From NCBI GenBank assembly GCA_937950315.1, contig CALFDU010000001.1, forward strand, positions 1 to 64,000: 64,000 bases of DNA, read 5' to 3'. The DNA comes from an uncultured Saprospiraceae bacterium (GTDB lineage Bacteria; Bacteroidota; Bacteroidia; Chitinophagales; Saprospiraceae). The position numbers and the translations under genes were made by a program. This document shows, piece by piece, positions 7,826 through 16,039 of the stretch (its first letter is position 1; every line of letters begins with the position of its first letter). A model generated the notes under the pieces. The model was given only the letters and a program-made list of their open reading frames with translations. It was not told the DNA's origin and ran no database searches.

Positions 7826-9133
7826 TTAAGGTTTAATTATTTGGTAGGTCATAGAAATTTGCATCCTAGAGTCGATAGCTCCTATTTTACGGGCAACAGC
7901 AGGCGATAAAACCACGTCAATGTCCTTTTTAAAGGCATTTTCAGGTATTTTTCCTACCACACGAGCAAAAGTACTTAAGCCATTAACAGGATTTGTCAGC
8001 TTGATTAAAGTATTCACTTCAGCTGATTTGTGCAGAACCATCAAGTTTTCATAGTCTTTTCCTTTCTTATCCCAATAAGCAATTCCTTTTCTTGATTGAG
8101 AAACCAAATTACTTGTAGGCTTATCAACAGGTAAGGTGGTCTGAACTGTATCAACTGATGTAGTTTCTTCAGTATCCAAAACTACTTCCGCATCAGCATT
8201 TCCTTCAATAATTTCTTCCTGAATTCGGTCGTACTTCGTTTCTGAAACGCTATGATCCAGCTTTTCTGAGCCAATCACTTTTTTAAATCTTTCTTTTGTG
8301 TCTGGTTGAAACTTATATGTGCTTACCTGAGGAACACTTTCTACTTCTTCTTTCTTGGTAATCGCTGTTTCTTGTATAACAGTAACAGGTTCATGTACGG
8401 CAGTATCTTCGCTTGCAGTAGGATCTGGATGATGATTCTGAGTGTGCACTTCTTGTTGGTATGTTTCTGTTGTTATATTTGTTTCTACCAAAGTATACTC
8501 ACTTTGGGTTGGGCCATTTGCTGGTTTGGAGGCTGGGGCTACTACAGCTGGTCTACTGGTTGTTGTGACTGTTTCTGTCTTGATTTTTATTGCTGGTGTT
8601 GGTTTGTCATTAGCGGTAGCTAAATGCGTACCATCAGTAGACAACGTACCAGCTGTTTGATAATAACCTACCAGTAACTTTTCTCCAATAGACAATGTAA
8701 ATCCAGACATTTGATTTCTTTCTATCATGTCCTTTACGTCCTGAGCAAAGTATACTTTTGAGATTCTAAATAAAGTCTCCTGCTTTTTTACTTTGTAATA
8801 AACAGGAATATAGTTTGACCCCGTTGGCTGCTTAACCCTGAAGAATTCTTTATTCAGTGGCAAGATTAATTCTTCACCGATACTTATCTGATCTGGATTG
8901 ACAATTTCATTAAGCATCATGGCATCAATCGTTGCGATATGAAACTCTTTACATATTGAATAAAGTGTTTCACCTTTGGCAAAATGAATATTGAAATAAG
9001 CATTGGATGATTCATCAACAATGACCTCTAAGGCACTATTCCTGGTGAGAGACTGTGATGAAACGTGGTTTGGCACTAGCATTAGTCCGCAAAGACACAA
9101 AATCAATGTGCCCAAAATCTGTATATTACGCAT
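7826..9133 (-). CDS. Secreted LysM-domain protein
   Basis: The 435-residue protein has a signal peptide ('LILCLCGLMLVPNHVSSQ'). Two LysM peptidoglycan-binding domains follow, one near residues 48-92 ('HFAKGETLYSICKEFHIAT...ISIGEELILPL') and one near 110-155 ('YYKVKKQETLFRISKVYF...SIGEKLLVGYY'). A long, low-complexity Thr/Val/Glu-rich linker (about 165-330) leads to a C-terminal domain of about 85 residues ('GIAYWDKKGKDYENLMVLHKS...'). That domain resembles the double-psi barrel tails of Bacteroidota LysM/RlpA-like proteins. It probably sits in the periplasm bound to peptidoglycan. A role in wall remodelling is inferred only. Its start faces kdsB across 92 bases. Confidence 0.8.
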   Translation of the reverse strand: MRNIQILGTLILCLCGLMLVPNHVSSQSLTRNSALEVIVDESSNAYFNIHFAKGETLYSICKEFHIATIDAMMLNEIVNPDQISIGEELILPLNKEFFRVKQPTGSNYIPVYYKVKKQETLFRISKVYFAQDVKDMIERNQMSGFTLSIGEKLLVGYYQTAGTLSTDGTHLATANDKPTPAIKIKTETVTTTSRPAVVAPASKPANGPTQSEYTLVETNITTETYQQEVHTQNHHPDPTASEDTAVHEPVTVIQETAITKKEEVESVPQVSTYKFQPDTKERFKKVIGSEKLDHSVSETKYDRIQEEIIEGNADAEVVLDTEETTSVDTVQTTLPVDKPTSNLVSQSRKGIAYWDKKGKDYENLMVLHKSAEVNTLIKLTNPVNGLSTFARVVGKIPENAFKKDIDVVLSPAVARKIGAIDSRMQISMTYQIIKP

Positions 9134-9164
9134 GGTTTCTGGATTAGAGCGCTAAAATATTAAA

Positions 9165-9172
9165 TATATTTG
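9165..9172 (+). promoter_or_regulatory. Candidate -7 box (TATATTTG)
   Basis: TATATTTG fits the Bacteroidota -7 consensus and lies about 50 bases upstream of kdsB in the divergent gap. No TTG at -33 was found. Confidence 0.3.
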
Positions 9173-9225
9173 TAATATGTAAACTAACTGTAAATTAAGA
9201 AGTTATTAAAAAAGTTAAGAAAATA

Positions 9226-9942
9226 TTGGCCATCATCCCCGCTCGGTACCAATCGAGTAGATTTCCTGGGAAAATGCTTCATCAGATTGCAGGCACTCCC
9301 TTGATATTGCATGTTTACAATCGGGTCAAAAGCATGAATTTATTTGAGAACGTTTATGTTGCAACGGATCATATAGAAATCAAAAATATCATAGAGGCTG
9401 CAGGCGGGAAAGCTTATTTGACAGATCCAGCATTGCCAAGTGGTACTGATCGCATCATTGAGGCGCTTGCGCAAATAGACAGCAGCTATGAATATGTAGT
9501 GAACGTACAAGGAGATGAAGCGCTAATTTCAGAAAACCACTTGGGACCTCTCGTGAATTTACTTAATGCTCATGAAGAAATTGACTTGGCGACCCTCTGT
9601 GTTTTGAATTCAAATGAATCAGACTTTCACAATCCGAACTGCGTGAAGTTGGTTAAGTCTGATGATAATCGTGTGCTTTATTTTTCTCGATCAGCCATCC
9701 CTTTTAATCGCGATGAAGGCTTTTCTACTTTTCTGCAGCATATAGGTGTATACGCATTTTCGAAAAATGCCATTGATCACATACGGGATTCAAAAGAAAG
9801 TCCGTTAGAGAAAATAGAAAAACTGGAGCAACTGAGATGGATGGAAGCAGGACTTTCCATGCAGGCTTGTGTTGTCAAAGGAGAACTTGTTGGTGTAGAT
9901 ACACCTGAAGATGTTGCTAGGGTAGAAGCCTTACTTACCTAA
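9226..9942 (+). CDS. kdsB: 3-deoxy-manno-octulosonate cytidylyltransferase
   Basis: The 238-residue enzyme activates KDO with CTP to CMP-KDO for lipopolysaccharide inner-core synthesis in the cytoplasm. The N-terminal nucleotide-binding motif 'AIIPARYQSSRFPGKML' and 'VQGDEALI' with 'ALPSGTDRI' are diagnostic. 'YFSRSAIPFNRD' and the terminal 'GVDTPEDVARVEALL' also match KdsB. No ATG is available. TTG at 9226 is the annotated start, but the frame stays open to a TAA at 9196-9198, and 'KKILAIIPARY' is the usual opening. A slightly longer product from ATT at 9205 is therefore possible. The 3' end overlaps cdd by 12 bases, convergently. Confidence 0.93.
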   Translation: MAIIPARYQSSRFPGKMLHQIAGTPLILHVYNRVKSMNLFENVYVATDHIEIKNIIEAAGGKAYLTDPALPSGTDRIIEALAQIDSSYEYVVNVQGDEALISENHLGPLVNLLNAHEEIDLATLCVLNSNESDFHNPNCVKLVKSDDNRVLYFSRSAIPFNRDEGFSTFLQHIGVYAFSKNAIDHIRDSKESPLEKIEKLEQLRWMEAGLSMQACVVKGELVGVDTPEDVARVEALLT

Positions 9943-10398
9943 GACATTTCCAGAAAATTGATAGGGTAATAATGTAGAAGAGTCTTTGAGGTAAAACACC
10001 TCATCGGATTCACCTTGTAAGAAAATTTCGATGGGAGCAGATTGCTTTTGCTCAAACTCTGCAATTACTTGGCGACATGCACCGCATGGGCTTACTGGCG
10101 TCAATAATCTTTTGGCGGGATTTTTTGCAATGATAGCAAGTGCGATCACTTTTTGCCCTGGAGCATTTACATGAGAATTATATAAAGCGACTCGTTCGCC
10201 ACAAATACACAAAGGATAAGAGGCATTCTCTTGATTGCATCCATGGTGTATCGAACCATCCTCCATCAAGGCTGCCGCACCAACCAAAAAATTGGAATAT
10301 GGAGCGTATGCTATACTGAGCATTTTACTTGCTTCTTCCAAAAGGGAAGCAGCATATGGCTCAATATCTGACAAGTTGGTTTTTATAATTTGTGTCAT
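9931..10398 (-). CDS. cdd: Cytidine deaminase
   Basis: The 155-residue homotetrameric-type zinc enzyme deaminates cytidine and deoxycytidine to uridine in pyrimidine salvage. 'YSNFLVGAA' and 'GCNQENASYPL' form the substrate side. The zinc ligands are C66 in 'CGERVA' and C105/C108 in 'PCGACRQ', and E68 is the proton shuttle. The family motif is C-A-E, and here the middle residue is Gly. Ala to Gly at that position is mild and need not affect activity. Length and C-terminus ('LLPYQFSGNVLGK') fit Cdd. The gene sits between kdsB (convergent) and a TonB receptor (divergent). Confidence 0.92.
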   Translation of the reverse strand: MTQIIKTNLSDIEPYAASLLEEASKMLSIAYAPYSNFLVGAAALMEDGSIHHGCNQENASYPLCICGERVALYNSHVNAPGQKVIALAIIAKNPAKRLLTPVSPCGACRQVIAEFEQKQSAPIEIFLQGESDEVFYLKDSSTLLPYQFSGNVLGK

Positions 10399-10510
10399 TT
10401 AGATATTTATAGTTATTAAATACTGCAAAAAATATTCCCAATAATCAGATTATGGCGTTCTTCGTACTTAAGTATTAAAATAATCGTTCTAGAAGCAACA
10501 AACATTAACG

Positions 10511-12910
10511 ATGAAAACACCACGATTACTACTATTACTGGGATTAATGTTCATTTTAAACAATTTGAGCTATTCTCAGGAAACATTTACGATAAGTGGG
10601 TACATCGAAGATGCGGGAAGTAGTGAAGCTCTTATTTCTGCCAATGTTTTTGAAAGCAATTCTAAGTTAGGCACAGTATCCAATATATATGGCTTTTATA
10701 GTATCACCTTACCGCAAGATTCTGTTTATCTGAGTTTTTCCTACATAGGTTACGAATCCGATATCATTGGTATTTATTTGGACAAAGACGTAACCTTAGA
10801 CGTTAAGCTTAATTCAACTGCGACTTTACGACAAGTGGAGATTGTGGCTACCAACGCAGTCAAAATAGAAGAAGAATCTCAGATGAGTCGGATTGAAGTT
10901 CCCATTGCACAGATAAAAAAGATTCCTGCACTTTTAGGTGAAGTGGATGTGATGAAAGCACTCCAATTGTTGCCGGGTGTTCAATCTGGGGGTGAAGGGC
11001 AATCTGGACTTTATGTAAGAGGAGGCAGTCCAGATCAAAATTTGATTTTGTTGGATGGTGTTCCAGTTTACAATGCCAATCACCTTTTTGGTTTCTTTTC
11101 GGTTTTTAATGCAGATGCCATCAAAGATGTTAAATTGACCAAAGGTGGATATCCTGCACGGTATGGAGGTAGGTTGTCGTCTGTGCTGGAGATTAATATG
11201 AAAGAAGGAAACAAGCAAGAGTTTCATGGCTCTGGTGCCATCGGTATCATTTCTTCTAAGCTTTCACTTGAGGGTCCGATCATAAAAGATAAAGCTTCTT
11301 TTATTGTTTCAGGAAGGAGAACCTATATTGATGTGCTCGCGAGACCTATCATTAAAGCTTCGTTGGCGGCAAATGGATCTGAAGGGAATATTGGTTATTT
11401 TTTTTATGACCTGAATGCAAAAGTGAATTATAAAATTTCAGATAAGGATAAACTTTACCTAAGTGCTTACACAGGTGATGACAAATTTTTTGTCGATTTT
11501 ACCGAAAGCTTCGAAGGGAATACGGATAGAGTAGTGACTGAACTCGGGTGGGGTAATTTCACCTCCGCACTGAGATGGAATCACCTTTGGACAAATAAAT
11601 TGTTTAGTAATTTATCTGCGACTTATACCAACTACAACTTTGGGACTTTACTCGGTAGTGAATTTAACGCAACGATTGATGGGATGCAGGAAACCGAAAA
11701 TTTTTCAGTTTCATACGATTCTGGAATTAGGGACTATGCGGCAAGATTGGATTTCGATTATTTGCCGTCGCCCAATCACTTTGTACGTTTTGGAGGGCTG
11801 ATCATGCAACACAGATTTAACCCTGGTATTTTTAATTTACAAAGTGAGTTATCGGTATTTGGAGGAGAACCAATTACCATCGACACAACCTTCGGTCAAG
11901 TATTGGTTGATGCCATAGAATTCAATACTTTTATTGAGGACGATTTTAAAATTACCCCGACGCTCAAGGTAAATGCTGGAGTTCATTTTTCTGGATTTAG
12001 TCTGGAGGATCAATCATACACTTCTGTACAACCAAGATTATCGGTAAGACAGTTGTTGCCGGGCAATGTGGCATTGAAAGCTTCTTTTGCGACCATGAGA
12101 CAATACACGCAATTTCTAACCAATGAAAATATAGGTTTGCCTTGGGATCAGTGGCTACCTACGACCAAGCAAGTTAAGCCTCAAGATTCATGGCAAGCGG
12201 CCATTGGTTTTGCCAAGACTTTAGACGAAGGTTATGAAGTAAGCCTTGAAGCCTATTATAAAGAAATGGACAACCTCATTTCCTACGCGGAAGGGGCATC
12301 ATTTTTTAGTATCGAACCCTGGGAGAATTTGGTGACGCAAGGAGAAGGTAGATCATATGGAGCAGAGTTGTTTATACAAAAGAAAAATGGAAGATTTACT
12401 GGTTGGTTGGGTTATACACTTTCATGGTCCGATCGAAGATTTGATGATAAGAATTTTGGAGAATGGTATTCTTTTAAATTTGATAGGAGGCATGATTTGT
12501 CTTTGGTAGGAATCTATGAACTTTCAGAAAAAATCAACTTTGCAGCAACTTGGGTTTATGGGACAGGAAACGCAGTAACATTTGCAGAATCACGAATCCC
12601 TTTGCTGAGACAAAATGGTTTTGGAGATTATGTAAGTACGGTTGATATCTTTAAAAGTAGAAACAATTTCAGACAAGAAGCCTTTCATCGATTGGATGTG
12701 AATGTAGATTTCATCAAACAAAAGAAAAGGCACAAAAGGATTTGGTCTGTAGGAGCTTACAACGCATACAGCAGAAAGAATCCATTTTTCCTTCAGTTGG
12801 AAGAGGATTTTGTTGAAAATGGAGATGGCACTATTGGCGTTGAAACGGTTCTAAAGCAATACAGTCTTTTCCCAATTATTCCATCTGTTAGTTATCGATT
12901 TGAATTTTAA
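10511..12910 (+). CDS. TonB-dependent receptor with carboxypeptidase-regulatory-like N-domain
   Basis: The 799-residue outer-membrane receptor imports an unknown ligand with TonB energy. Signal peptide residues 1-22 ('LLLLGLMFILNNLSYSQ') precede a CarboxypepD_reg-like beta-sandwich (about 25-108). A plug follows (about 120-235) with 'LLPGVQSGGEGQSGLYVRGGSPDQ' as the plug core and 'LDGVPVYNANHLFGFFS'. A 22-strand-type barrel ends in 'SYRFEF', with the expected aromatic last residue. It is followed 3 bases later by a DUF4249 lipoprotein, so they form an operon. There is no adjacent sigma/anti-sigma pair, unlike the copy at 40836. The ligand cannot be read from sequence. Confidence 0.93.
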   Translation: MKTPRLLLLLGLMFILNNLSYSQETFTISGYIEDAGSSEALISANVFESNSKLGTVSNIYGFYSITLPQDSVYLSFSYIGYESDIIGIYLDKDVTLDVKLNSTATLRQVEIVATNAVKIEEESQMSRIEVPIAQIKKIPALLGEVDVMKALQLLPGVQSGGEGQSGLYVRGGSPDQNLILLDGVPVYNANHLFGFFSVFNADAIKDVKLTKGGYPARYGGRLSSVLEINMKEGNKQEFHGSGAIGIISSKLSLEGPIIKDKASFIVSGRRTYIDVLARPIIKASLAANGSEGNIGYFFYDLNAKVNYKISDKDKLYLSAYTGDDKFFVDFTESFEGNTDRVVTELGWGNFTSALRWNHLWTNKLFSNLSATYTNYNFGTLLGSEFNATIDGMQETENFSVSYDSGIRDYAARLDFDYLPSPNHFVRFGGLIMQHRFNPGIFNLQSELSVFGGEPITIDTTFGQVLVDAIEFNTFIEDDFKITPTLKVNAGVHFSGFSLEDQSYTSVQPRLSVRQLLPGNVALKASFATMRQYTQFLTNENIGLPWDQWLPTTKQVKPQDSWQAAIGFAKTLDEGYEVSLEAYYKEMDNLISYAEGASFFSIEPWENLVTQGEGRSYGAELFIQKKNGRFTGWLGYTLSWSDRRFDDKNFGEWYSFKFDRRHDLSLVGIYELSEKINFAATWVYGTGNAVTFAESRIPLLRQNGFGDYVSTVDIFKSRNNFRQEAFHRLDVNVDFIKQKKRHKRIWSVGAYNAYSRKNPFFLQLEEDFVENGDGTIGVETVLKQYSLFPIIPSVSYRFEF

Positions 12911-12913
12911 ATT

Positions 12914-13849
12914 ATGAAGAATACACTTTTTTTGGCAGTAGTTGCATGTATGCTTTTGACGAGTTGCGAAGATGTGTTGGTGAAAACCTTAGAGTTGGAG
13001 GACTTTGAGTTTGAAAAGCAATTGGCAATATCTGGAGCTTTGATTAGCACCGATGATGAGTTTGCCTTACTCATATCGCAAAACCAAGCAATTACTGATC
13101 CATTTGATCAATGGGAACCTGCAGTGGAGGCAACAGCTGTTTTGTATAGTGGAGATACAGAGATAGGTCGTCCGGTTCTTTCTGAAAATAATCCAGAAGG
13201 ATTAAACAATCTTTTCTTACTTGACCTCGAGAATATTGAATTGGAGCCAGGTAATTATAGATTAGAAGTAGATCATCCTACTCTAGGAACGGCTGTAGCT
13301 GAGTCCGAGATACCAGAGGATATTCAAATAGACAATATCGAGTTTGTTGAAGATTTTGGCATTGCTCCTAATTTTTTGTCGAGGTCAGATGCTATCTTGG
13401 TAACATTCACAGATCCGCCAGAAGACAATTATTATAGTTTGAAAATTGAATCGGATTCGATTATCTCCGATACCTTTTTCTATGGTATGGATACACTGGT
13501 TTATGAATATGAGCCATTTTTGGGTGTTGATTCTGGTGAGCCGGGAGCTCAGATGATTCAGGATGGCATCTTGTTTACGGATGATTTTTTCAATGGACAA
13601 GAGCACATGATTACATTGTATTTAGCGGGGCTTGAGTTTGAAGAAGCGCCAGAGAAAATTATAGAAAGCTTGCATGTAACTTGGGATGTAATTTCTAGAG
13701 ACAAATTTGAATTTGATAGCTCATTGCAGTTGTATGATAATTCACAAGGATTTGGTCCATTTACTGAACCTGTCACCATATTTAATAACATAGAAGGTGG
13801 GGTAGGTATTTTTTCAGGATTAAATAGAAGCTTTTATCCGATCCCATAA
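12914..13849 (+). CDS. DUF4249 family lipoprotein
   Basis: The 311-residue lipoprotein has a lipobox 'LLTSC' with acylated C18. The body is beta-rich: 'QLAISGALISTDDEFALLISQNQAITDPFDQWEPAVEATAVLY' corresponds to the DUF4249 start, here about residues 36-80. DUF4249 proteins occur in Bacteroidota next to TonB receptors and are thought to act as the surface or periplasmic partner, but their function is not established. Coupling to the receptor 3 bases upstream is direct. The protein ends 'SGLNRSFYPIP'. A second, divergent copy of the pair is at 40836-44326. Confidence 0.85.
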   Translation: MKNTLFLAVVACMLLTSCEDVLVKTLELEDFEFEKQLAISGALISTDDEFALLISQNQAITDPFDQWEPAVEATAVLYSGDTEIGRPVLSENNPEGLNNLFLLDLENIELEPGNYRLEVDHPTLGTAVAESEIPEDIQIDNIEFVEDFGIAPNFLSRSDAILVTFTDPPEDNYYSLKIESDSIISDTFFYGMDTLVYEYEPFLGVDSGEPGAQMIQDGILFTDDFFNGQEHMITLYLAGLEFEEAPEKIIESLHVTWDVISRDKFEFDSSLQLYDNSQGFGPFTEPVTIFNNIEGGVGIFSGLNRSFYPIP

Positions 13850-13909
13850 TTGGCAGATTGAATAGATAGAGTTTGTTATTTTCGATACATTAAGATACAA
13901 TAATCACCA

Positions 13910-14902
13910 TTGACAAAAGCCATTCAAGGAATTATAATTGGAGGAAGTCCGAGCACTGGAAGTTCGTTGCTAAGGCAATTGTTGAATAGGCATTCTGAGA
14001 TCGTTTGTGCGCCGGAAACTCATATTTGGTGCAAGCATAAAATATTTGAGGATTGGGATATGTACAAACTGAAGTATCTCAATCGATCAATATTTGGATT
14101 GGATTCAAAAGGACTGATGCACTTTGTTGGGATCGAAGCTTCTGAAATACCCAATTATAATAGCGAGAGAATGAAACAACTTCTGGAGCAGAGTCCAGAC
14201 GTCTATGTCTTTTTTAGATTATTTATGATGGAGTTTTTTAAGCTCAGAGCTGGTCAAGTTTATGGAGAAAAAACTCCTGCCAATGCCATTAATTTTAAGC
14301 ATATTCTAGAAACAACTGATGATGTATTGTGCATCCATACAATCAGAAATCCTTATGACGCTATAGCATCTTTGGTTGCCCGAGGAAAAACTCCATTGGC
14401 CGCTACTGCATTTTATCTGTATAACTCTGCGCATGGTTTGAGCAGCCGCAAGAATAATCGTTTGGTTGAAATTCGATATGAAGATCTAGTTGAAAATCCG
14501 AAACTAGCACTTGGGGGTTTATTGTCTAAACTTACTTTGGGATTTGAAGAACAGATGTTGAATGCATCAAAGAATAATAATGCGGTTGTAACAAAACTTG
14601 AAGGATGGAATTATGACGAAACTCAAGAAGTGAAAAAAGGCAGTGTAGGTCGATTTAATCAGATGGATCAAAAGATAAAAGATGATATTGTTTTGTATGT
14701 GTGGTATCTTAAATTGAGAAGAATATCTGATGTGGGATTCAAAAGTGTCAGGGAGATTAATGAAATATTGGATTATAAAACCATTGAACCCAACTTTACT
14801 CCACACAAAAAAGATTTTGATGCTTTGAAAGTATTTAACCGATCACTTTTGCGAGGATTGGATAAACTCAATTCAGCGCTTTATCTATTTGAAATCAAAT
14901 GA
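13910..14902 (+). CDS. Sulfotransferase family protein
   Basis: The 330-residue protein has the two PAPS-binding elements of sulfotransferases. The 5'-phosphosulfate loop 'GGSPSTGSSLLRQLL' (about residues 11-25) is followed by 'HSEIVCAPETHIW'. The 3'-phosphate segment 'TIRNPYDAIASLVARG' lies near residue 145. 'YGEKTPAN' is also typical. It would move sulfate from PAPS to a glycan, lipid or protein; the acceptor is unknown. No signal or membrane segment is seen, so it is probably cytoplasmic. TTG at 13910 is the first start after an in-frame TAA. It overlaps prmC by 4 bases (ATGA), so it is probably co-translated. Confidence 0.82.
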   Translation: MTKAIQGIIIGGSPSTGSSLLRQLLNRHSEIVCAPETHIWCKHKIFEDWDMYKLKYLNRSIFGLDSKGLMHFVGIEASEIPNYNSERMKQLLEQSPDVYVFFRLFMMEFFKLRAGQVYGEKTPANAINFKHILETTDDVLCIHTIRNPYDAIASLVARGKTPLAATAFYLYNSAHGLSSRKNNRLVEIRYEDLVENPKLALGGLLSKLTLGFEEQMLNASKNNNAVVTKLEGWNYDETQEVKKGSVGRFNQMDQKIKDDIVLYVWYLKLRRISDVGFKSVREINEILDYKTIEPNFTPHKKDFDALKVFNRSLLRGLDKLNSALYLFEIK

Positions 14903-15699
14903 GGAAGGAAGACGTTTATAAAATATTCAAGGAGCAATTGTCTCATTTGCAAGAAAGAGAAGTACAGAATATTGTCAAGATCTATTGCGATGATGTGAAG
15001 GATATCAATGTAGAGAAATTGCAGCTTGATATTGAAAAGCTCAAACTAAATGTACCACTTCAGTACATTACTGGAGTAGAGTTTTTTCTTGAGCATCAAT
15101 TTAAAGTTTCTCCAGCTGTTCTTATTCCAAGACCAGAGACAGAAGAATTGGTGGTTTGGATAATGGATGATTATAAGAGGAACAATAAGGAGTTGAAATT
15201 ACTTGATGTGGGGACTGGTTCTGGGATTATTCCCATCAGCTTAAAGTTGAAATTTCCAGCTTGGGATGTGCATGCCATTGATGTTAGTGATGGAGCTTTG
15301 TTAATTGCTCAAGAAAATGCAGAACGCTTGGATGCTGATGTGACATTTGCGCAAGCAGACTTTCTCAATAAAAGTGCTTGGAGTTTTGGTGAAGTAGATG
15401 TCTTGGTCAGTAACCCTCCATATATACCATTTGCGGAAGCGGAAAAAATGGGAGACTCGGTAGTCAAACATGAACCTCATGTTGCATTATTTGTGAGTGA
15501 GCCAATGTTGTTTTATCGTTGCTTGTGTGAATATGCCGCAGCATTTCTTAGGACAGATGGGGCAGTGTATGTCGAGTTAAATGAATATCAATCTAAAGAA
15601 ACAGAAGCTTTGTTCAGGACGTATTTTTCAGACGTTCAGCTGAAAAAAGATTTGCAAGGAAAGGAGAGAATGCTGCGTGCTAGGCACCTGCTTTCTTGA
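14899..15699 (+). CDS. prmC: Release factor N5-glutamine methyltransferase
   Basis: The 266-residue SAM-dependent enzyme methylates the GGQ glutamine of peptide-chain release factors. An N-terminal helical domain precedes 'PLQYITGVEFF' and 'VSPAVLIPRPETEELV', both hallmarks of PrmC. SAM motif I is 'LLDVGTGSGIIPISLKL', and the catalytic motif is 'VSNPPYIP' (about residues 173-180). The start ATG lies inside the stop of the sulfotransferase gene (ATGA). The 3' end overlaps the convergent SUI1 gene by 20 bases. Both overlaps are direct sequence observations. Confidence 0.93.
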   Translation: MRKEDVYKIFKEQLSHLQEREVQNIVKIYCDDVKDINVEKLQLDIEKLKLNVPLQYITGVEFFLEHQFKVSPAVLIPRPETEELVVWIMDDYKRNNKELKLLDVGTGSGIIPISLKLKFPAWDVHAIDVSDGALLIAQENAERLDADVTFAQADFLNKSAWSFGEVDVLVSNPPYIPFAEAEKMGDSVVKHEPHVALFVSEPMLFYRCLCEYAAAFLRTDGAVYVELNEYQSKETEALFRTYFSDVQLKKDLQGKERMLRARHLLS

Positions 15700-16036
15700 C
15701 ATCTTTTATTCCAAGTTTTTGAAGATGAGCAAGGATAACATCTCTTTTGTCACCTTGAATAATGATCTCTCTATTTTTTACCGAACCACCCACGCCGCAC
15801 TTGGCTTTAAGCGCTTTAGCAAGATCTTTCATTTTGTCTTCAGAAATGTTTAGGCCTTTAACAATGGAAGCAGTTTTACCACCTCGGTGCTTCTTTTCCA
15901 AATGTATTCTCGCGCTTAGTGTATTCCAATTCATTTCTTCAGTTGTTTCTTTCTCGTCAGGCATGTCAGGAGCATTTTCCGGGTTGCCTAATTTTTGAAA
16001 ATCATCCCAGGATAAATTTTTGAATTTATCGCCCAT
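15680..16036 (-). CDS. SUI1/eIF1-like translation factor
   Basis: The 118-residue protein matches the bacterial SUI1 (YciH) family: 'RIHLEKKHRGGKTASIVKGL', described as the basic loop near residues 44-63, then 'KCGVGGSVKNREIIIQGDKRD'. In archaea and eukaryotes such factors monitor start-codon choice. In bacteria the role is less clear, and YciH is thought to affect initiation fidelity. The first 40 residues are a variable acidic region. It is followed 3 bases upstream (on the plus map, 16040) by a serine hydrolase reading the same way, so the two could share a transcript. Confidence 0.88.
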   Translation of the reverse strand: MGDKFKNLSWDDFQKLGNPENAPDMPDEKETTEEMNWNTLSARIHLEKKHRGGKTASIVKGLNISEDKMKDLAKALKAKCGVGGSVKNREIIIQGDKRDVILAHLQKLGIKDVKKAGA

Positions 16037-16039
16037 TGG

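Noticed and set aside
8306-8660. Plus-strand Cys/Trp-rich frames inside the LysM protein
   Set aside because: They mirror the Thr/Val/Glu-rich linker of the real gene; composition is an artefact of the opposite strand.
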